A DNA stretch of 64,000 nucleotides from Niallia endozanthoxylica (GCF_008710145.1 NZ_VYKL01000022.1:1-64000), one strand, 5' to 3'; positions 1 through 8,481 are shown, numbered from the stretch's first letter. The notes: generated by a model from the letters alone, not told the origin. Program-made: numbers and translations.

Positions 1-139
1 AGTAGGAGAAAATGCATTTTCTCCTACTATTTCATGACAATACTGCAACCTTTCAGCGCAGCTGAAAGGCGTGTGAAATGTTCATTTCACACGAATGAGT
101 CAAAAATCTGGCTTATCAACATAGCACTTTAACAAAGCC
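1..139. repeat. Three-hairpin dispersed repeat, copy 1 (left end off the window)
   Basis: Three successive hairpins: arms at 1-13 and 16-28 plus a right flank to about 46 whose partner lies left of the window, CCTTTCAGC/GCTGAAAGG (49-69), and GTGTGAAATG/CATTTCACAC (71-92), followed by GAATGAGTC. The same order recurs near 27.7 kb and, without the first hairpin, near 32.2 kb. The right end (about 113-139, TATCAACA..TTTAACAAAGCC) resembles the termini of the MITE at 51125. From 140 to 305 I see no gene. Confidence 0.75.
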
Positions 140-305
140 AATTTAATAAATAAGTTTGATTAAAATAATCTATTTGCTTTTTTAGAAATGTATTAGAGTC
201 ATTTGGGAATCTTAAAACTTGAAAACCACGGTAGAATTATGGATAAACTATTACTGATAGTGATAAATAATTGAACTATATAACAAGTAATAAGGTGGAA
301 TGTCA

Positions 306-854
306 ATGGAATTACTAGAGTGGTTTAATAAAGGGTTAATAACGGATGAGTATGTGGCTGGAATGAAAGTAAATAAGGATGAGATGAACAAGATTTATTC
401 GGAGTATTCATTGAATCAGGAAGAAAAGGAACAAATACAGGCTATTAAAAGCAAGGAGCTAAAGGCAATAGTCATCTCAGAGGATTGGTGCGGCGACGCG
501 ATGCTAAATAACCCTATTCTATTGAAGCTTGCCGAGGAGGCCGGAATTGATGTTCGATTTATATTACGTGATCAAAATCTTGAATTAATGGATCAGTATT
601 TAACAAATGGAACAGCAAGATCGATTCCCATTTTTATCTTTATCGACCAGAATGGAGAGGAAAAAGCCGTTTGGGGTCCGAGAGCGGAAAAACTTCAAGA
701 GCTTGTTACAAGTGAAAGAAGCAAGCTGCCTGATCAGGAAAGTCCTGATTTTAAAGACAAGCAAATGGAAATGTACAAGCATTTAAGGGAAAGGTATCAG
801 CAGGAAGAAGAGCTCTGGCACACAGTTGCAAAAAGTATTTTAGCGGTATTATAA
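306..854 (+). CDS. Thioredoxin-like family protein with WCGD motif
   Basis: A cytoplasmic protein of 183 aa with a thioredoxin-like fold: a helical N-terminal part, a beta strand leading into EDWCGD at about residue 59-64, and a cis-proline-like segment (ARSIPIFIFI) near residue 106. Classical thioredoxins have CxxC; here only one cysteine remains (WCGD), as in a Bacillus family annotated as thioredoxin family protein, so disulfide reductase activity cannot be assumed. The ATG at 306 is preferred over the one at 300 because AAGGTGG at 292-298 then sits 7 nt upstream. It is monocistronic and convergent with plsY. The substrate is unknown. Confidence 0.8.
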   Translation: MELLEWFNKGLITDEYVAGMKVNKDEMNKIYSEYSLNQEEKEQIQAIKSKELKAIVISEDWCGDAMLNNPILLKLAEEAGIDVRFILRDQNLELMDQYLTNGTARSIPIFIFIDQNGEEKAVWGPRAEKLQELVTSERSKLPDQESPDFKDKQMEMYKHLRERYQQEEELWHTVAKSILAVL

Positions 855-855
855 G

Positions 856-916
856 GGTGTCAGGCACCGCAAAAAGACAAAATGGCTTCATATGTCTTTT
901 TATGGTGCCTGACACC
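856..916. terminator. Bidirectional hairpin between convergent genes
   Basis: GGTGTCAGGCACC (856-868) pairs with GGTGCCTGACACC (904-916), and an inner AAAAAGACA/TGTCTTTTT pair extends the stem. It sits exactly between the thioredoxin-like gene and plsY and ends on the plsY stop codon. A related hairpin is at 21871. Bidirectional termination is the likely role. Confidence 0.75.
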
Positions 917-1533
917 TATTGAATTTTTTTGGTCTTGATACGATCATTCGCTAAATTTTTATCGTTTATTTTTGGCTCCTGATGGTTGATAAAATGACGA
1001 ATGTTTGTCCGATGAAGGAAAATGAGCAGCAATAGGAAAATGATAAAGAGAATATCATTTTCAGCGCCAGATTCCATAATAGAATAGAGAAGTAGGACGA
1101 TTCCGACTGAAATCGAACCAAAAAAGACGTATTTAGTAATAAGAATAACGAGTATAAACGTAATATACGTAATGAGAAATAATCCAATATTAGCAACTAA
1201 CAGTGCGCCAGCTGTTGTTGCGATGGCTTTTCCGCCGCGAAATCCGGCAAAGACAGGAAAACAATGGCCAATTACAGCCATCAGCCCTAAGTGCAGTGGA
1301 TTCATTTCCATATGAAATAGAAGGGGTAACGATGCTGCCAAAGCTCCTTTTCCAACATCAACGAACAAGACGATAATAGCTGCTTTTTTTCCGAGCACCC
1401 TTAGTGTATTAGTTGCCCCAGGATTATTGCTTCCATGTTCCCGAATATCAATGTTGAAGAAAACTTTGCCGACGATTAATGCCGTCGGGATTGAACCGAT
1501 TACATATGCAAGAATAAATAGAAATATTGTCAT
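916..1533 (-). CDS. plsY: Acyl-phosphate:glycerol-3-phosphate acyltransferase PlsY
   Basis: An integral membrane enzyme that moves the acyl group from acyl-phosphate to glycerol-3-phosphate, giving lysophosphatidate, the first membrane step of phospholipid synthesis. The 205-aa protein has several hydrophobic segments and the PlsY signatures: GSIPTALIVGK near the N terminus, then GSNNPGATNTLR, and GHCFPVFAGFRGGKAIATTAG near residues 88-108. Length fits the family (about 190-210 aa). The ATG follows AAAGGATGATTTC on the minus strand. It is a single gene with a charged, lysine-rich C terminus. B. subtilis plsY (yneS) sits next to parE; no parE is seen here. Confidence 0.95.
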   Translation of the reverse strand: MTIFLFILAYVIGSIPTALIVGKVFFNIDIREHGSNNPGATNTLRVLGKKAAIIVLFVDVGKGALAASLPLLFHMEMNPLHLGLMAVIGHCFPVFAGFRGGKAIATTAGALLVANIGLFLITYITFILVILITKYVFFGSISVGIVLLLYSIMESGAENDILFIIFLLLLIFLHRTNIRHFINHQEPKINDKNLANDRIKTKKIQ

Positions 1534-1710
1534 GAAATCATCCTTTTTAGATTGCTTATCTATATATTCAATTTAATAAAAAGAAATAAAAATTAGAAGT
1601 TATTTTTTTCTGTATCTTCATAAAATAGTTAGGAGATTAGAAGAATTAAACAGAATTCTAAACTATAATAATAAATGTAAGGAAATAAAAAATGAAAAGG
1701 AGTTGGAGGA

Positions 1711-2325
1711 ATGTTTAAAAAAGTTGCAGCCGATGTACTTGGATTGAGTGATATTGGAAGTGTCATTAAACCGGTGGATTATGATAAGGTAGATGCTGAT
1801 GATTATGTGATGCATGAAGAAAATGAAAAGATCTACTTTTTGATTAAATCAAAATCAGATGAATATTGCTTTACTAATAAGGCTCTTATCCATTTGGACG
1901 GCACTAGTGCTGTAAGTAAGAAAAGGTCATTACGACGCTACAGCTATGCTGAATATAGCATTTCAGATGTTGTCCTTGAAACAGCAGGTACTGTTGATTT
2001 GGATGTTGAAATTAAATTCACGATTGGTTCAGTTCCTTTCTCCATCGATGTACATAAAAAACATATTGAGGAACTTAAGGACCTTTACAAAGCGTTAATT
2101 TCAATAGCTGAAATTTGCCGTGAGAACGCCCTTTCTCTACAGTATGCAGAGCAAAGTTTAAACTTAGCTTCCAACACATTAGGCCGTTCTCAGGTGAATG
2201 GTGAAAATATGGTCGATAATTTCAAACAAATAAATGATACAGCCTTTGATTGGCTGATGGAAAGCAGAAAGAAATACAAAGTAAAAGATTTTGGCTACGT
2301 GTTTGATAAATTTATTAATAACTAA
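1711..2325 (+). CDS. Bacterial PH-domain protein with YvbH-like C-terminal part
   Basis: A soluble 204-aa protein. Residues about 1-125 look like a bacterial pleckstrin-homology (bPH) domain: alternating strands with YFLIKSKSDEYCFTNKALIHLDG and a following RRYSYAEYSISDVVLETAG segment. The C-terminal 75 residues are helical and resemble the YvbH-type oligomerisation region. The start is backed by AAGGAGTTGGAGGA just upstream. It stands alone and ends at a strong terminator. Function is unknown in the family; a scaffold or stress role has been suggested for such proteins but nothing here proves it. Confidence 0.8.
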   Translation: MFKKVAADVLGLSDIGSVIKPVDYDKVDADDYVMHEENEKIYFLIKSKSDEYCFTNKALIHLDGTSAVSKKRSLRRYSYAEYSISDVVLETAGTVDLDVEIKFTIGSVPFSIDVHKKHIEELKDLYKALISIAEICRENALSLQYAEQSLNLASNTLGRSQVNGENMVDNFKQINDTAFDWLMESRKKYKVKDFGYVFDKFINN

Positions 2326-2352
2326 TGAATAAATAATTAATATAGGAAAAAT

Positions 2353-2378
2353 GGGATCTGATTTCAGATCCCGTTTTT
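2353..2378 (+). terminator. Rho-independent terminator
   Basis: GGGATCTGA/TCAGATCCC stem followed by a T-rich run, placed just after the PH-domain gene. Confidence 0.85.
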
Positions 2379-2443
2379 CCGTTTAAATGCGAAAGAAAAG
2401 AAAATTTAAAATATGAAACCTTTATATGTTTACTGCGTAATAG

Positions 2444-2500
2444 TTGATAGGGAATATTTTTCAATGTATAATTCTTTTCATAACCATAACGTTATAGTTT
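2444..2500 (+). promoter_or_regulatory. Sigma-A promoter and palindromic operator of the merR gene
   Basis: TTGATA (2444-2449), a 17-nt spacer and TATAAT (2467-2472) make a near-consensus promoter. Directly downstream, at about 2480-2500, is a palindrome with core ATAACGTTATAGTTT, placed over the expected transcription start, a repressor-like position. The same core recurs at 5464-5482 and 7009-7030. The likely binder is the MerR protein encoded next, which would then regulate itself; this is inference. Confidence 0.7.
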
Positions 2501-2511
2501 GGAGGTTTTAC

Positions 2512-2916
2512 ATTGGGGCCGAGAAGTTAAAAATTGGGGAGTTAGCAGAAATAGCTAATGTTACGAAGAGGACTATTGATCATTATACAAATCTTGGTTT
2601 ATTAAAAGTAGAACGTTCTAGTTCTAATTATCGTTACTATGACTATTCTGCCATTGAACGGTTACGCTTTATTGAACAATGTAAAAAGGATGGTATGTCA
2701 TTAGAGGAAATTAGGAAGATGATCTTAGAAGAAGATGCAGAAGAAGTTGATATTCTTGAACTAAGGTTAAAGATTAAGGGATTAGAGAAAGATGTATCAG
2801 AGATTTTAGCTCATCTTGAAAAAAATGATTTAAAGAATTATGAATATGTCAAAAAGAATGTTTCTCATGAAAGTTTGTCATTGATACATGCTTTGCTTTT
2901 ATTAATTAATAATTAA
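2512..2916 (+). CDS. MerR-family transcriptional regulator (probable ATT start)
   Basis: A DNA-binding regulator of about 135 aa. The N-terminal winged helix (KIGELAEIANVTKRTIDHYTNLGLLKVERS...NYRYYDYSAIERLRFI) is typical MerR, followed by a coiled-coil dimerisation helix (LRLKIKGLEKDVSEILAHLEKN). No cysteines that would mark a metal sensor are seen in the C-terminal part. The start is unusual: the promoter -10 is at 2467-2472, so upstream ATGs at 2413 and 2464 cannot be used, and the only start-like codon spaced 6 nt after GGAGG (2501-2505) in frame is ATT at 2512. It lies directly upstream of an MpfA-like gene and spo0M with no terminator between, so it probably controls them. Confidence 0.8.
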   Translation: MGAEKLKIGELAEIANVTKRTIDHYTNLGLLKVERSSSNYRYYDYSAIERLRFIEQCKKDGMSLEEIRKMILEEDAEEVDILELRLKIKGLEKDVSEILAHLEKNDLKNYEYVKKNVSHESLSLIHALLLLINN

Positions 2917-3006
2917 ATTTGTGATAACCTTTTTTAGGAAATCAAGAAGAATAAACTGATTTATTATATTAGGAGGTGTACGTCTTACTTATAGTAAGGC
3001 TACTTA

Positions 3007-4302
3007 TTGACAACTATTAATCTATTTTTAATTGCATTATTAATTGCTTTAACAGCATTTTTCGTAGCAACTGAATTTGCCATTGTAAAAGTACGTATGT
3101 CAAGAATTGATCAACTGATTGCAGAGGGGAAAAAGGGCGCGGTTTCAGCAAAAAAGGTTGTTTCACATTTGGATGAATATTTATCAGCTTGTCAGCTGGG
3201 GATTACGGTTACAGCGCTTGGGCTAGGCTGGTTAGGTGAACCGACAGTAGAAAAACTATTGCATCCATTATTTGAGGCGTTACGTTTAAATGAATCTATT
3301 ACACATGTTTTATCATTTGGGATTGCTTTTACCTTAGTTACTTTCTTACATGTAGTAGTAGGAGAACTTGCACCGAAAACAGCGGCAATCCAAAAGGCAG
3401 AAGCCGTGACTCTTTTGTTTGCAGTTCCTATCATTTGGTTTTACCGAATCATGTTTCCATTCATTTGGTTCTTAAATGGTTCTGCCCGTTTACTCGTTGG
3501 AATCTTCGGGCTAAAACCAGCATCAGAACATGAAGCAGCTCACTCTGAAGAAGAACTTCGCATTTTATTATCCGAAAGTTATAAAAGCGGGGAAATTAAT
3601 AAAAATGAGTTAAAGTATGTGAACAATATTTTTGAGTTTGATGAAAGAACGGCTAGGGAGATTATGGTTCCACGTACTGAGATTGTAAGTGTTTCTATCG
3701 ATGATACTTTTAATGATGTTATGAATACTATTAAAATTGAAAACTATACTCGATACCCAGTCGTAAATGGTGATAAGGATAATATTCTTGGCTTTATTCA
3801 TGCAAAAGAATTGTTAACAGCTAAAATGACGAAAAAGAATCATGATAAAGACTTAAATATAGAGTCATTTATTAATCCGGTGATCCGTGTAATTGAAACC
3901 ATTCCAATCCATGATTTATTAGTGAAAATGCAAAAAGAACGAATTCACATTGCTATATTACTTGATGAATATGGTGGTACATCTGGTTTAGTGACGGTTG
4001 AAGATATACTCGAAGAAATCGTCGGAGAAATAAGAGATGAATTTGACGAAGATGAAGTCCCTGAGATTCGAAAAGTAAATGAAAATCATTTTATATTAGA
4101 TGGTAAATTACTGATTGAAGATGTAAATCATTTATTGGGTACAAATTTATCTGATGAAGAAATGGACACAATTGGTGGTTGGTTTTTATCTCAAAACTTT
4201 GAGGTGAAAACTGGATCGGAAGTAGAAGCTGAAGGATGTTTATTCAAAGTGCATGAAAATGATGATCACCATATTCACTATTTAGAAGTGAAAAAACTAT
4301 AA
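3007..4302 (+). CDS. CNNM/CorC (hemolysin) family membrane protein, MpfA-like
   Basis: A 431-aa membrane protein of the DUF21-CBS-CorC family, to which the B. subtilis magnesium exporter MpfA (YhdP) belongs. In order: an N-terminal DUF21 domain with about four membrane segments and [20 protein letters not shown] at residues 18-37, an [12 protein letters not shown] linker, a CBS pair around residues 215-340 ([13 protein letters not shown].., [25 protein letters not shown]), and a C-terminal CorC_HlyC domain. The start is TTG at 3007; the frame is closed by TAA at 2995. It follows the merR gene and is followed 13-20 nt later by spo0M. Magnesium efflux is inferred from the family. Confidence 0.88.
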   Translation: MTTINLFLIALLIALTAFFVATEFAIVKVRMSRIDQLIAEGKKGAVSAKKVVSHLDEYLSACQLGITVTALGLGWLGEPTVEKLLHPLFEALRLNESITHVLSFGIAFTLVTFLHVVVGELAPKTAAIQKAEAVTLLFAVPIIWFYRIMFPFIWFLNGSARLLVGIFGLKPASEHEAAHSEEELRILLSESYKSGEINKNELKYVNNIFEFDERTAREIMVPRTEIVSVSIDDTFNDVMNTIKIENYTRYPVVNGDKDNILGFIHAKELLTAKMTKKNHDKDLNIESFINPVIRVIETIPIHDLLVKMQKERIHIAILLDEYGGTSGLVTVEDILEEIVGEIRDEFDEDEVPEIRKVNENHFILDGKLLIEDVNHLLGTNLSDEEMDTIGGWFLSQNFEVKTGSEVEAEGCLFKVHENDDHHIHYLEVKKL

Positions 4303-4321
4303 AATAAAAGGGGAGATGCAC

Positions 4322-5296
4322 GTGTTTAAGAAAATTCTGGCACGCTTTGGAAAAGGTGCTGCTACTGTGGATTTGCGTTTTAATAACCGTCCATATTATG
4401 CAGGTGAAACGATTGATGGTGAGGTACGTATTCACGGAGGGGAAGTAGAACAGAAGGTTAATTTCTTAGCGGCTCGTCTGATGATAAGTGTATCTACAAA
4501 ACAAGGAACGGAGACACGTGAAGTTGCTAAGCTTCCATTAAGCAGCGCTTTTGTCATACTTCCAAAAGAACAAAAGGTCATTCCTTTTACGTATCAAATT
4601 CCACAGGATTTACCGGTTTCTAGAGGGTCTATTTCATATTACTTTGATACACAGCTTGATATTGAAGGCGGCGTGGATCGTACAGATGTAGACCGTCTTA
4701 CTATTGATGTGCCAAAGCAAATACAAGTAATATTCCAAGCGATGGATATTTTAGGTTTTAGAGAGAAGCATACATCTGGAAAAGTGGATCAATATGGACA
4801 AGAATTTGCCTTCTTCCCAACTCAAGTTTTCGGAGGACAAGTGAATGAAGTGGAGTTACGCTTTGCTTATGAAGAGTCTGGGGTTCGTGTATGGATGGAG
4901 GTAGACTGTCGAAATGGATTTCATGAAATAGAGGCAAAACGTGAGTTCTTCTTAGAGCAATCCGTACTGCAAAATGAATCACAGCTGGTCGAGCTGTTAA
5001 AACAGTACATGACAGAAGTTATAGATAATCCTCAAGCCTATACAAAACCATTCTCATATACATCGCATTATGGACATCAAAGACATCATGGCGGTGGAAT
5101 CGGAGGCATGGTCGGAGGCTTGGCTATGGGTATTCTAGGCGGTATGCTTCTTGGTGAGATGTTAGATGGTTTAGGTGTAGATGAGATGATGGAAGGTGCG
5201 TTAGAAGCTGCTGGATTTGATGAAGAAGCGTTCGGTGAAGAGGAAGAAGAGGATTTCGGAAGTTTCTTTGGCGGCGGCGATGATGAGGAATGGTAA
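4322..5296 (+). CDS. spo0M: Sporulation-control protein Spo0M
   Basis: A 324-aa arrestin-like cytoplasmic protein that in B. subtilis affects sporulation and cell division. The beta-rich N-terminal two thirds (KKILARFGKGAATVDLRFNNRPYYAGETIDGEVRIHGG...) match the Spo0M family; the C terminus carries a glycine-rich stretch (GGGIGGMVGGLAMGILGGMLLGEML) and an acidic tail rich in E and D. GTG at 4322 is preferred to the ATG at 4316 because AAGGGGAG ends at 4315, leaving a 6-nt gap. It is probably cotranscribed with the MpfA-like gene, an arrangement that links this stress protein to the MerR switch. The glycine-rich and acidic tail is longer than in B. subtilis Spo0M as I recall it. Confidence 0.88.
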   Translation: MFKKILARFGKGAATVDLRFNNRPYYAGETIDGEVRIHGGEVEQKVNFLAARLMISVSTKQGTETREVAKLPLSSAFVILPKEQKVIPFTYQIPQDLPVSRGSISYYFDTQLDIEGGVDRTDVDRLTIDVPKQIQVIFQAMDILGFREKHTSGKVDQYGQEFAFFPTQVFGGQVNEVELRFAYEESGVRVWMEVDCRNGFHEIEAKREFFLEQSVLQNESQLVELLKQYMTEVIDNPQAYTKPFSYTSHYGHQRHHGGGIGGMVGGLAMGILGGMLLGEMLDGLGVDEMMEGALEAAGFDEEAFGEEEEEDFGSFFGGGDDEEW

Positions 5297-5321
5297 AAAA
5301 TAAAGGATAGTATATAAAATG

Positions 5322-5356
5322 AAAGCCTAAAATCGAATGATGATTTAGGCTTTTCC
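5322..5356 (+). terminator. Rho-independent terminator after spo0M
   Basis: AAAGCCTAAAATC pairs with GATTTAGGCTTTT; an outer AAAGGATAG/CTATCCTTT pair extends the stem to about 5303-5363. Confidence 0.85.
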
Positions 5357-5424
5357 TATCCTTTTATATCATTAATAGTGCACTAACCTTCATTGCTCAA
5401 TCTATACTCTGTTGTTCATAATTA

Positions 5425-5482
5425 TTGAAAAGAAATATATTTGTCTGTATAATTTATTATAAAAGTATCACGTTATGGTTTA
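5425..5482 (+). promoter_or_regulatory. Sigma-A promoter with MerR-type operator for the second CNNM gene
   Basis: TTGAAA (5425-5430), 17-nt spacer, TATAAT (5448-5453). Just downstream, at 5464-5482, lies ATCACGTTATGGTTTA, sharing the core found after the merR promoter. Same geometry (operator after the -10), so the same repressor probably acts on both. Confidence 0.65.
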
Positions 5483-5512
5483 GGAATTTGATTTTATATG
5501 GAGGTCTAATGA

Positions 5513-6868
5513 TTGACGGTCGCAATAATAACACTTATTGTACTAATTTTGTTAAATGCTTTTTTCGCAGCATCTGAAATGGCATTGGTTGGGTTAAATG
5601 ATAACAAAGTAAAACGAATGGCTGAAGATGGGGATAGAAAAGCAATCATGCTGCTAAATCTCATTTCTGAACCTAGCCGATTTTTGAGTACCATTCAAAT
5701 TGGTATTACGCTTGCAGGATTTTTGGCGAGTGCTTTTGCCGCTGACTTTTTTGCTGGACCACTAGCGCAGTTATTGTATGATTTAGGAGTTCCGCTTGAG
5801 CTAAAGGTACTTGATACAGCTTCTGTTATTGTTATTACTATCTTTTTTTCTTTTATTACATTAGTTTTTGGTGAACTCGTACCAAAGCAGCTTGCACTGC
5901 AAAAAGCTGAGGCTATTGCAAATTTTGTTGTAAGACCGCTTACTTTTTTATTCAAAATTTGTCTTCCGTTAGTGAAACTATTGACTTTTACTACGAATGC
6001 CGTTATCCGGTTGTTTGGGGTTGATCCAAATGCTAAAAATGAAGAAGCAACAGAAGAAGAGATAAGAATGATGGTAGATGTAGGCAGTGAACGAGGAACC
6101 ATCCAAGAAGATGAAAAATTAATGATAAATAATATCTTTGAATTTAATGATAAGATTGTTTCTGACATTGTTACACACCGGACGGATATGATTGCGCTTC
6201 CGGTAGATGCAAGTTTACAAGAAACAGTAGAATTAGTAAATTTGGAGAAGTATACGAGATTTCCAGTTTATGAAGGTGATATAGATAATATTATTGGAAT
6301 TTTTCACGTCAAATATCTATTTCAATTTATGGATCAGTGGAATGAGAAAGCGTTCGACTTGCGAAATTTAATCCGTAAACCGTATTTTGTCTTAGAAACA
6401 CAGAGTGTAGATACTTTATTTTCAGACATGAAGAAGAATAATGTCCATATTGCCATTGTTCTTGACGAATATGGCGGAACAGAAGGACTCGTTACGATTG
6501 AGGATGTAATTGAGGAGATTGTTGGAGAAATCTCTAGTGAAATGGACGGTCCTGAAGAGGAAGAAGTCAAAAAAATCTCAGATAATAAATATTCCGCTGA
6601 AGGTATTACAAATTTAAGTAAACTTGAGAAAATGTTAAATATAGATCTGCCTGTTGAAAATTTTGACACACTGAACGGATTTTTAATAGGTGAGATTGGC
6701 TATATTCCTACTAGTGAAGAACGGCCTGTAATCTATTATAAAAATCTTTTATTTGAGGTATCAGAGGTTTCTGAAAACCGAATTGAGAATGTTATTATAA
6801 CGATTAACGAAGTTGAATTTAACAATAGTAATAGTGAAAGTAAAGAAGAAAAAGTACTCATCATTTAG
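5513..6868 (+). CDS. CNNM/CorC (hemolysin) family membrane protein, YhdT/YugS-like
   Basis: A second DUF21-CBS-CorC protein, 451 aa. It has the N-terminal membrane DUF21 domain (LLNAFFAASEMALVGLNDNKVKRMAEDG), a CBS pair (DIVTHRTDMIALPVDASLQETVELV..; IVLDEYGGTEGLVTIEDVIEEIVGEI) and a C-terminal CorC_HlyC domain. It is a paralogue of the gene at 3007, clearly diverged. The start is TTG at 5513, 7 nt after ATGGAGGT; the ATG at 5509 is in another frame and stops after 13 codons. The gene has its own promoter with the shared operator and its own terminator. Divalent cation (probably Mg) handling is inferred from the family. Confidence 0.87.
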   Translation: MTVAIITLIVLILLNAFFAASEMALVGLNDNKVKRMAEDGDRKAIMLLNLISEPSRFLSTIQIGITLAGFLASAFAADFFAGPLAQLLYDLGVPLELKVLDTASVIVITIFFSFITLVFGELVPKQLALQKAEAIANFVVRPLTFLFKICLPLVKLLTFTTNAVIRLFGVDPNAKNEEATEEEIRMMVDVGSERGTIQEDEKLMINNIFEFNDKIVSDIVTHRTDMIALPVDASLQETVELVNLEKYTRFPVYEGDIDNIIGIFHVKYLFQFMDQWNEKAFDLRNLIRKPYFVLETQSVDTLFSDMKKNNVHIAIVLDEYGGTEGLVTIEDVIEEIVGEISSEMDGPEEEEVKKISDNKYSAEGITNLSKLEKMLNIDLPVENFDTLNGFLIGEIGYIPTSEERPVIYYKNLLFEVSEVSENRIENVIITINEVEFNNSNSESKEEKVLII

Positions 6869-6882
6869 ATATTTGTTAAATT

Positions 6883-6916
6883 AAGGGCTTTTTATAAAAC
6901 AAAAAGCCCTTATTTG
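6883..6916 (+). terminator. Rho-independent terminator
   Basis: AAGGGCTTTTT pairs with AAAAAGCCCTT, followed by ATTT; placed 15 nt after the CNNM gene stop. Confidence 0.85.
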
Positions 6917-6984
6917 GGGAAATAGTGACTATGTTAAAAGTTTGAAACTTTATATAGGTTCGTTAAATAGAAAATAATGAAGAA

Positions 6985-7030
6985 AAAGGTTTCAATGTAT
7001 TTCCTATCATAACCATCACGTTATAGTTTA
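6985..7030 (+). promoter_or_regulatory. Orphan, decayed copy of the MerR-type promoter/operator
   Basis: The segment TTTCAATGTAT..CATAACCATCACG..TTATAGTTT aligns closely with the merR promoter/operator (2459-2500), but the -10 is damaged (TATTTC in place of TATAAT) by a short deletion, while the operator core (7009-7030) is well kept. No credible reading frame follows before dgkB (7403). The region 6917-7402 otherwise holds a weak hairpin (7167-7195) and a small palindrome (7231-7246). Confidence 0.55.
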
Positions 7031-7166
7031 GAAAGTAAAAATAGGGCATAAAAGCTGAAAACCAGAGAACGATTACTTAATTAATCATTAGTATCCATAT
7101 GGGGACAATGTAAGTGTAATGGTTCCGAAAAGCTCATAACCAGCTTCTGAAATAAAACACAAACAT

Positions 7167-7195
7167 AGAAGGGTCTGAATTCAGATTCTTCTTTT
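7167..7195 (+). terminator. Weak terminator-like hairpin
   Basis: AGAAGGGTCTGAA/TTCAGATTCTTCT with one mismatch, followed by TTTT. It could end a short transcript from the orphan promoter at about 7000; no open frame is evident in between. Confidence 0.4.
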
Positions 7196-7230
7196 CCATC
7201 CTTTTTTAGTAATAAACGAACATACATATC

Positions 7231-7246
7231 AATCAAACGTTTGATT
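7231..7246. promoter_or_regulatory. Perfect 16-bp palindrome, possible TetR-type operator
   Basis: AATCAAACGTTTGATT is a perfect palindrome about 160 bp upstream of dgkB. The size and form fit a TetR-family operator, but no TetR gene is nearby and the binder is unknown. Confidence 0.3.
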
Positions 7247-7402
7247 AACTAGATGAAATGTAAAGCCGTTACCTTCTGCTTTTTCTGTTTACAAAGTGCT
7301 TAGTGAGGGCATAGTTGGTAAATATTGATAAGTTTTTGTCTTTTAGTTATGATGATAAATATGGAAATCTTGTATTAAGTATGAAAATAGGATGATGGGC
7401 GA

Positions 7403-8326
7403 ATGAAAAGAGCAAGAATTATTTATAATCCAACTTCAGGGCGTGAGGCATTTCGAAAAAGTCTGCCTGATGTGCTGGAAACGCTCGAAAAAGCTGGATA
7501 TGAGACATCAACTCATGCAACAACTGGTCCCGGAGATGCCGTAAATGCTGCACGGATTGCGGTTGAGCGCCGCTATGAGCTTGTAGTGGCAGCCGGAGGA
7601 GATGGAACCATTAATGAAGTAGTAAATGGGTTGGCGGAGCAGGAGTACCGCCCAAAGCTGGGGATTATTCCAGTGGGAACAACCAATGATTTTGCAAGGG
7701 CGTTACATATCCCCCGTGATATCGTACCTGCTGCTGAGATTATTGCGAAGGGTGAAACCATCCCGGTTGATATTGGCCGTATGAATGATAAATATTTCAT
7801 CAATATTGGCGGCGGCGGACGCTTAACTGAGCTTACTTACGATGTTCCAAGTAAATTAAAGACAATGCTTGGCCAGCTTGCCTATTATTTAAAGGGGATG
7901 GAAATGCTTCCATCCATTAAAGCGACACAAGTTAGTATTGAATATGATGGGAAGTTATTTGAGGGCGAGGCAATGCTTTTTCTCGTCGGGTTAACCAATT
8001 CTGTCGGCGGCTTCGAAAAGCTGGCTCCTAATTCATCAATTAATGATGGATTGTTCTCTTTGCTTATTTTACAAAAGACCAATTTAGCTGATTTTATTCG
8101 AATTGCCACTTTGGCTCTTCGCGGAGAGCATATCAATGATCCAAAAGTCATTTATACGCAGGCAAACCGAATTAAGGTCTTATCTGAGGAAACGGTTCAA
8201 TTAAATTTGGATGGTGAATATGGCGGTCTGCTGCCGGCAGAGTTCGTTAATCTGTATCGTCATTTAGAAGTATTTGTTCCGTTTGATCAAATCAGAGACG
8301 AAGACCGGCCGACTGATTTGGTATAA
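7403..8326 (+). CDS. dgkB: Diacylglycerol kinase DgkB
   Basis: A 307-aa soluble lipid kinase that phosphorylates diacylglycerol to phosphatidate, recycling lipid released during lipoteichoic acid synthesis. The catalytic DAGK domain covers about residues 1-130 with IIYNPTSGRE at 6-15 and AAGGDGTINEVVNGL at 63-77 (the GGDGT nucleotide motif); the C-terminal domain contains LDGEYGG near residue 270. Length matches B. subtilis DgkB (YerQ). In B. subtilis it lies just before rlmCD (yefA); here the same pair is separated by a lipoprotein gene in reverse orientation. It ends at a clear terminator. Confidence 0.93.
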   Translation: MKRARIIYNPTSGREAFRKSLPDVLETLEKAGYETSTHATTGPGDAVNAARIAVERRYELVVAAGGDGTINEVVNGLAEQEYRPKLGIIPVGTTNDFARALHIPRDIVPAAEIIAKGETIPVDIGRMNDKYFINIGGGGRLTELTYDVPSKLKTMLGQLAYYLKGMEMLPSIKATQVSIEYDGKLFEGEAMLFLVGLTNSVGGFEKLAPNSSINDGLFSLLILQKTNLADFIRIATLALRGEHINDPKVIYTQANRIKVLSEETVQLNLDGEYGGLLPAEFVNLYRHLEVFVPFDQIRDEDRPTDLV

Positions 8327-8342
8327 ATAGGATTGAATTGAA

Positions 8343-8376
8343 AAGAAGCTCCTATCAGGAAGGGGCTTCTTTTTTG
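8343..8376 (+). terminator. Rho-independent terminator after dgkB
   Basis: AGAAGCTCC/GGGGCTTCT stem followed by TTTTTT. Confidence 0.85.
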
Positions 8377-8481
8377 AGGAATTAGAAAGGACTAGAAAGA
8401 AATTCTCCCTAGCCCTTTTGTATTTATATAGTATCGTTTTACTTTTACAAAAGAGTATTAATGTTTATATCGCTTTGCCTA

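Noticed and set aside
2413-2511. Longer MerR frame starting with ATG at 2413 or 2464
   Set aside because: The sigma-A promoter (2444-2472) lies inside this stretch and the conserved MerR start comes later, so it is upstream DNA.
5695-6168. 157-codon minus-strand frame inside the second CNNM gene
   Set aside because: Serine- and isoleucine-rich antisense shadow without SD; the plus-strand protein is a clear family member.
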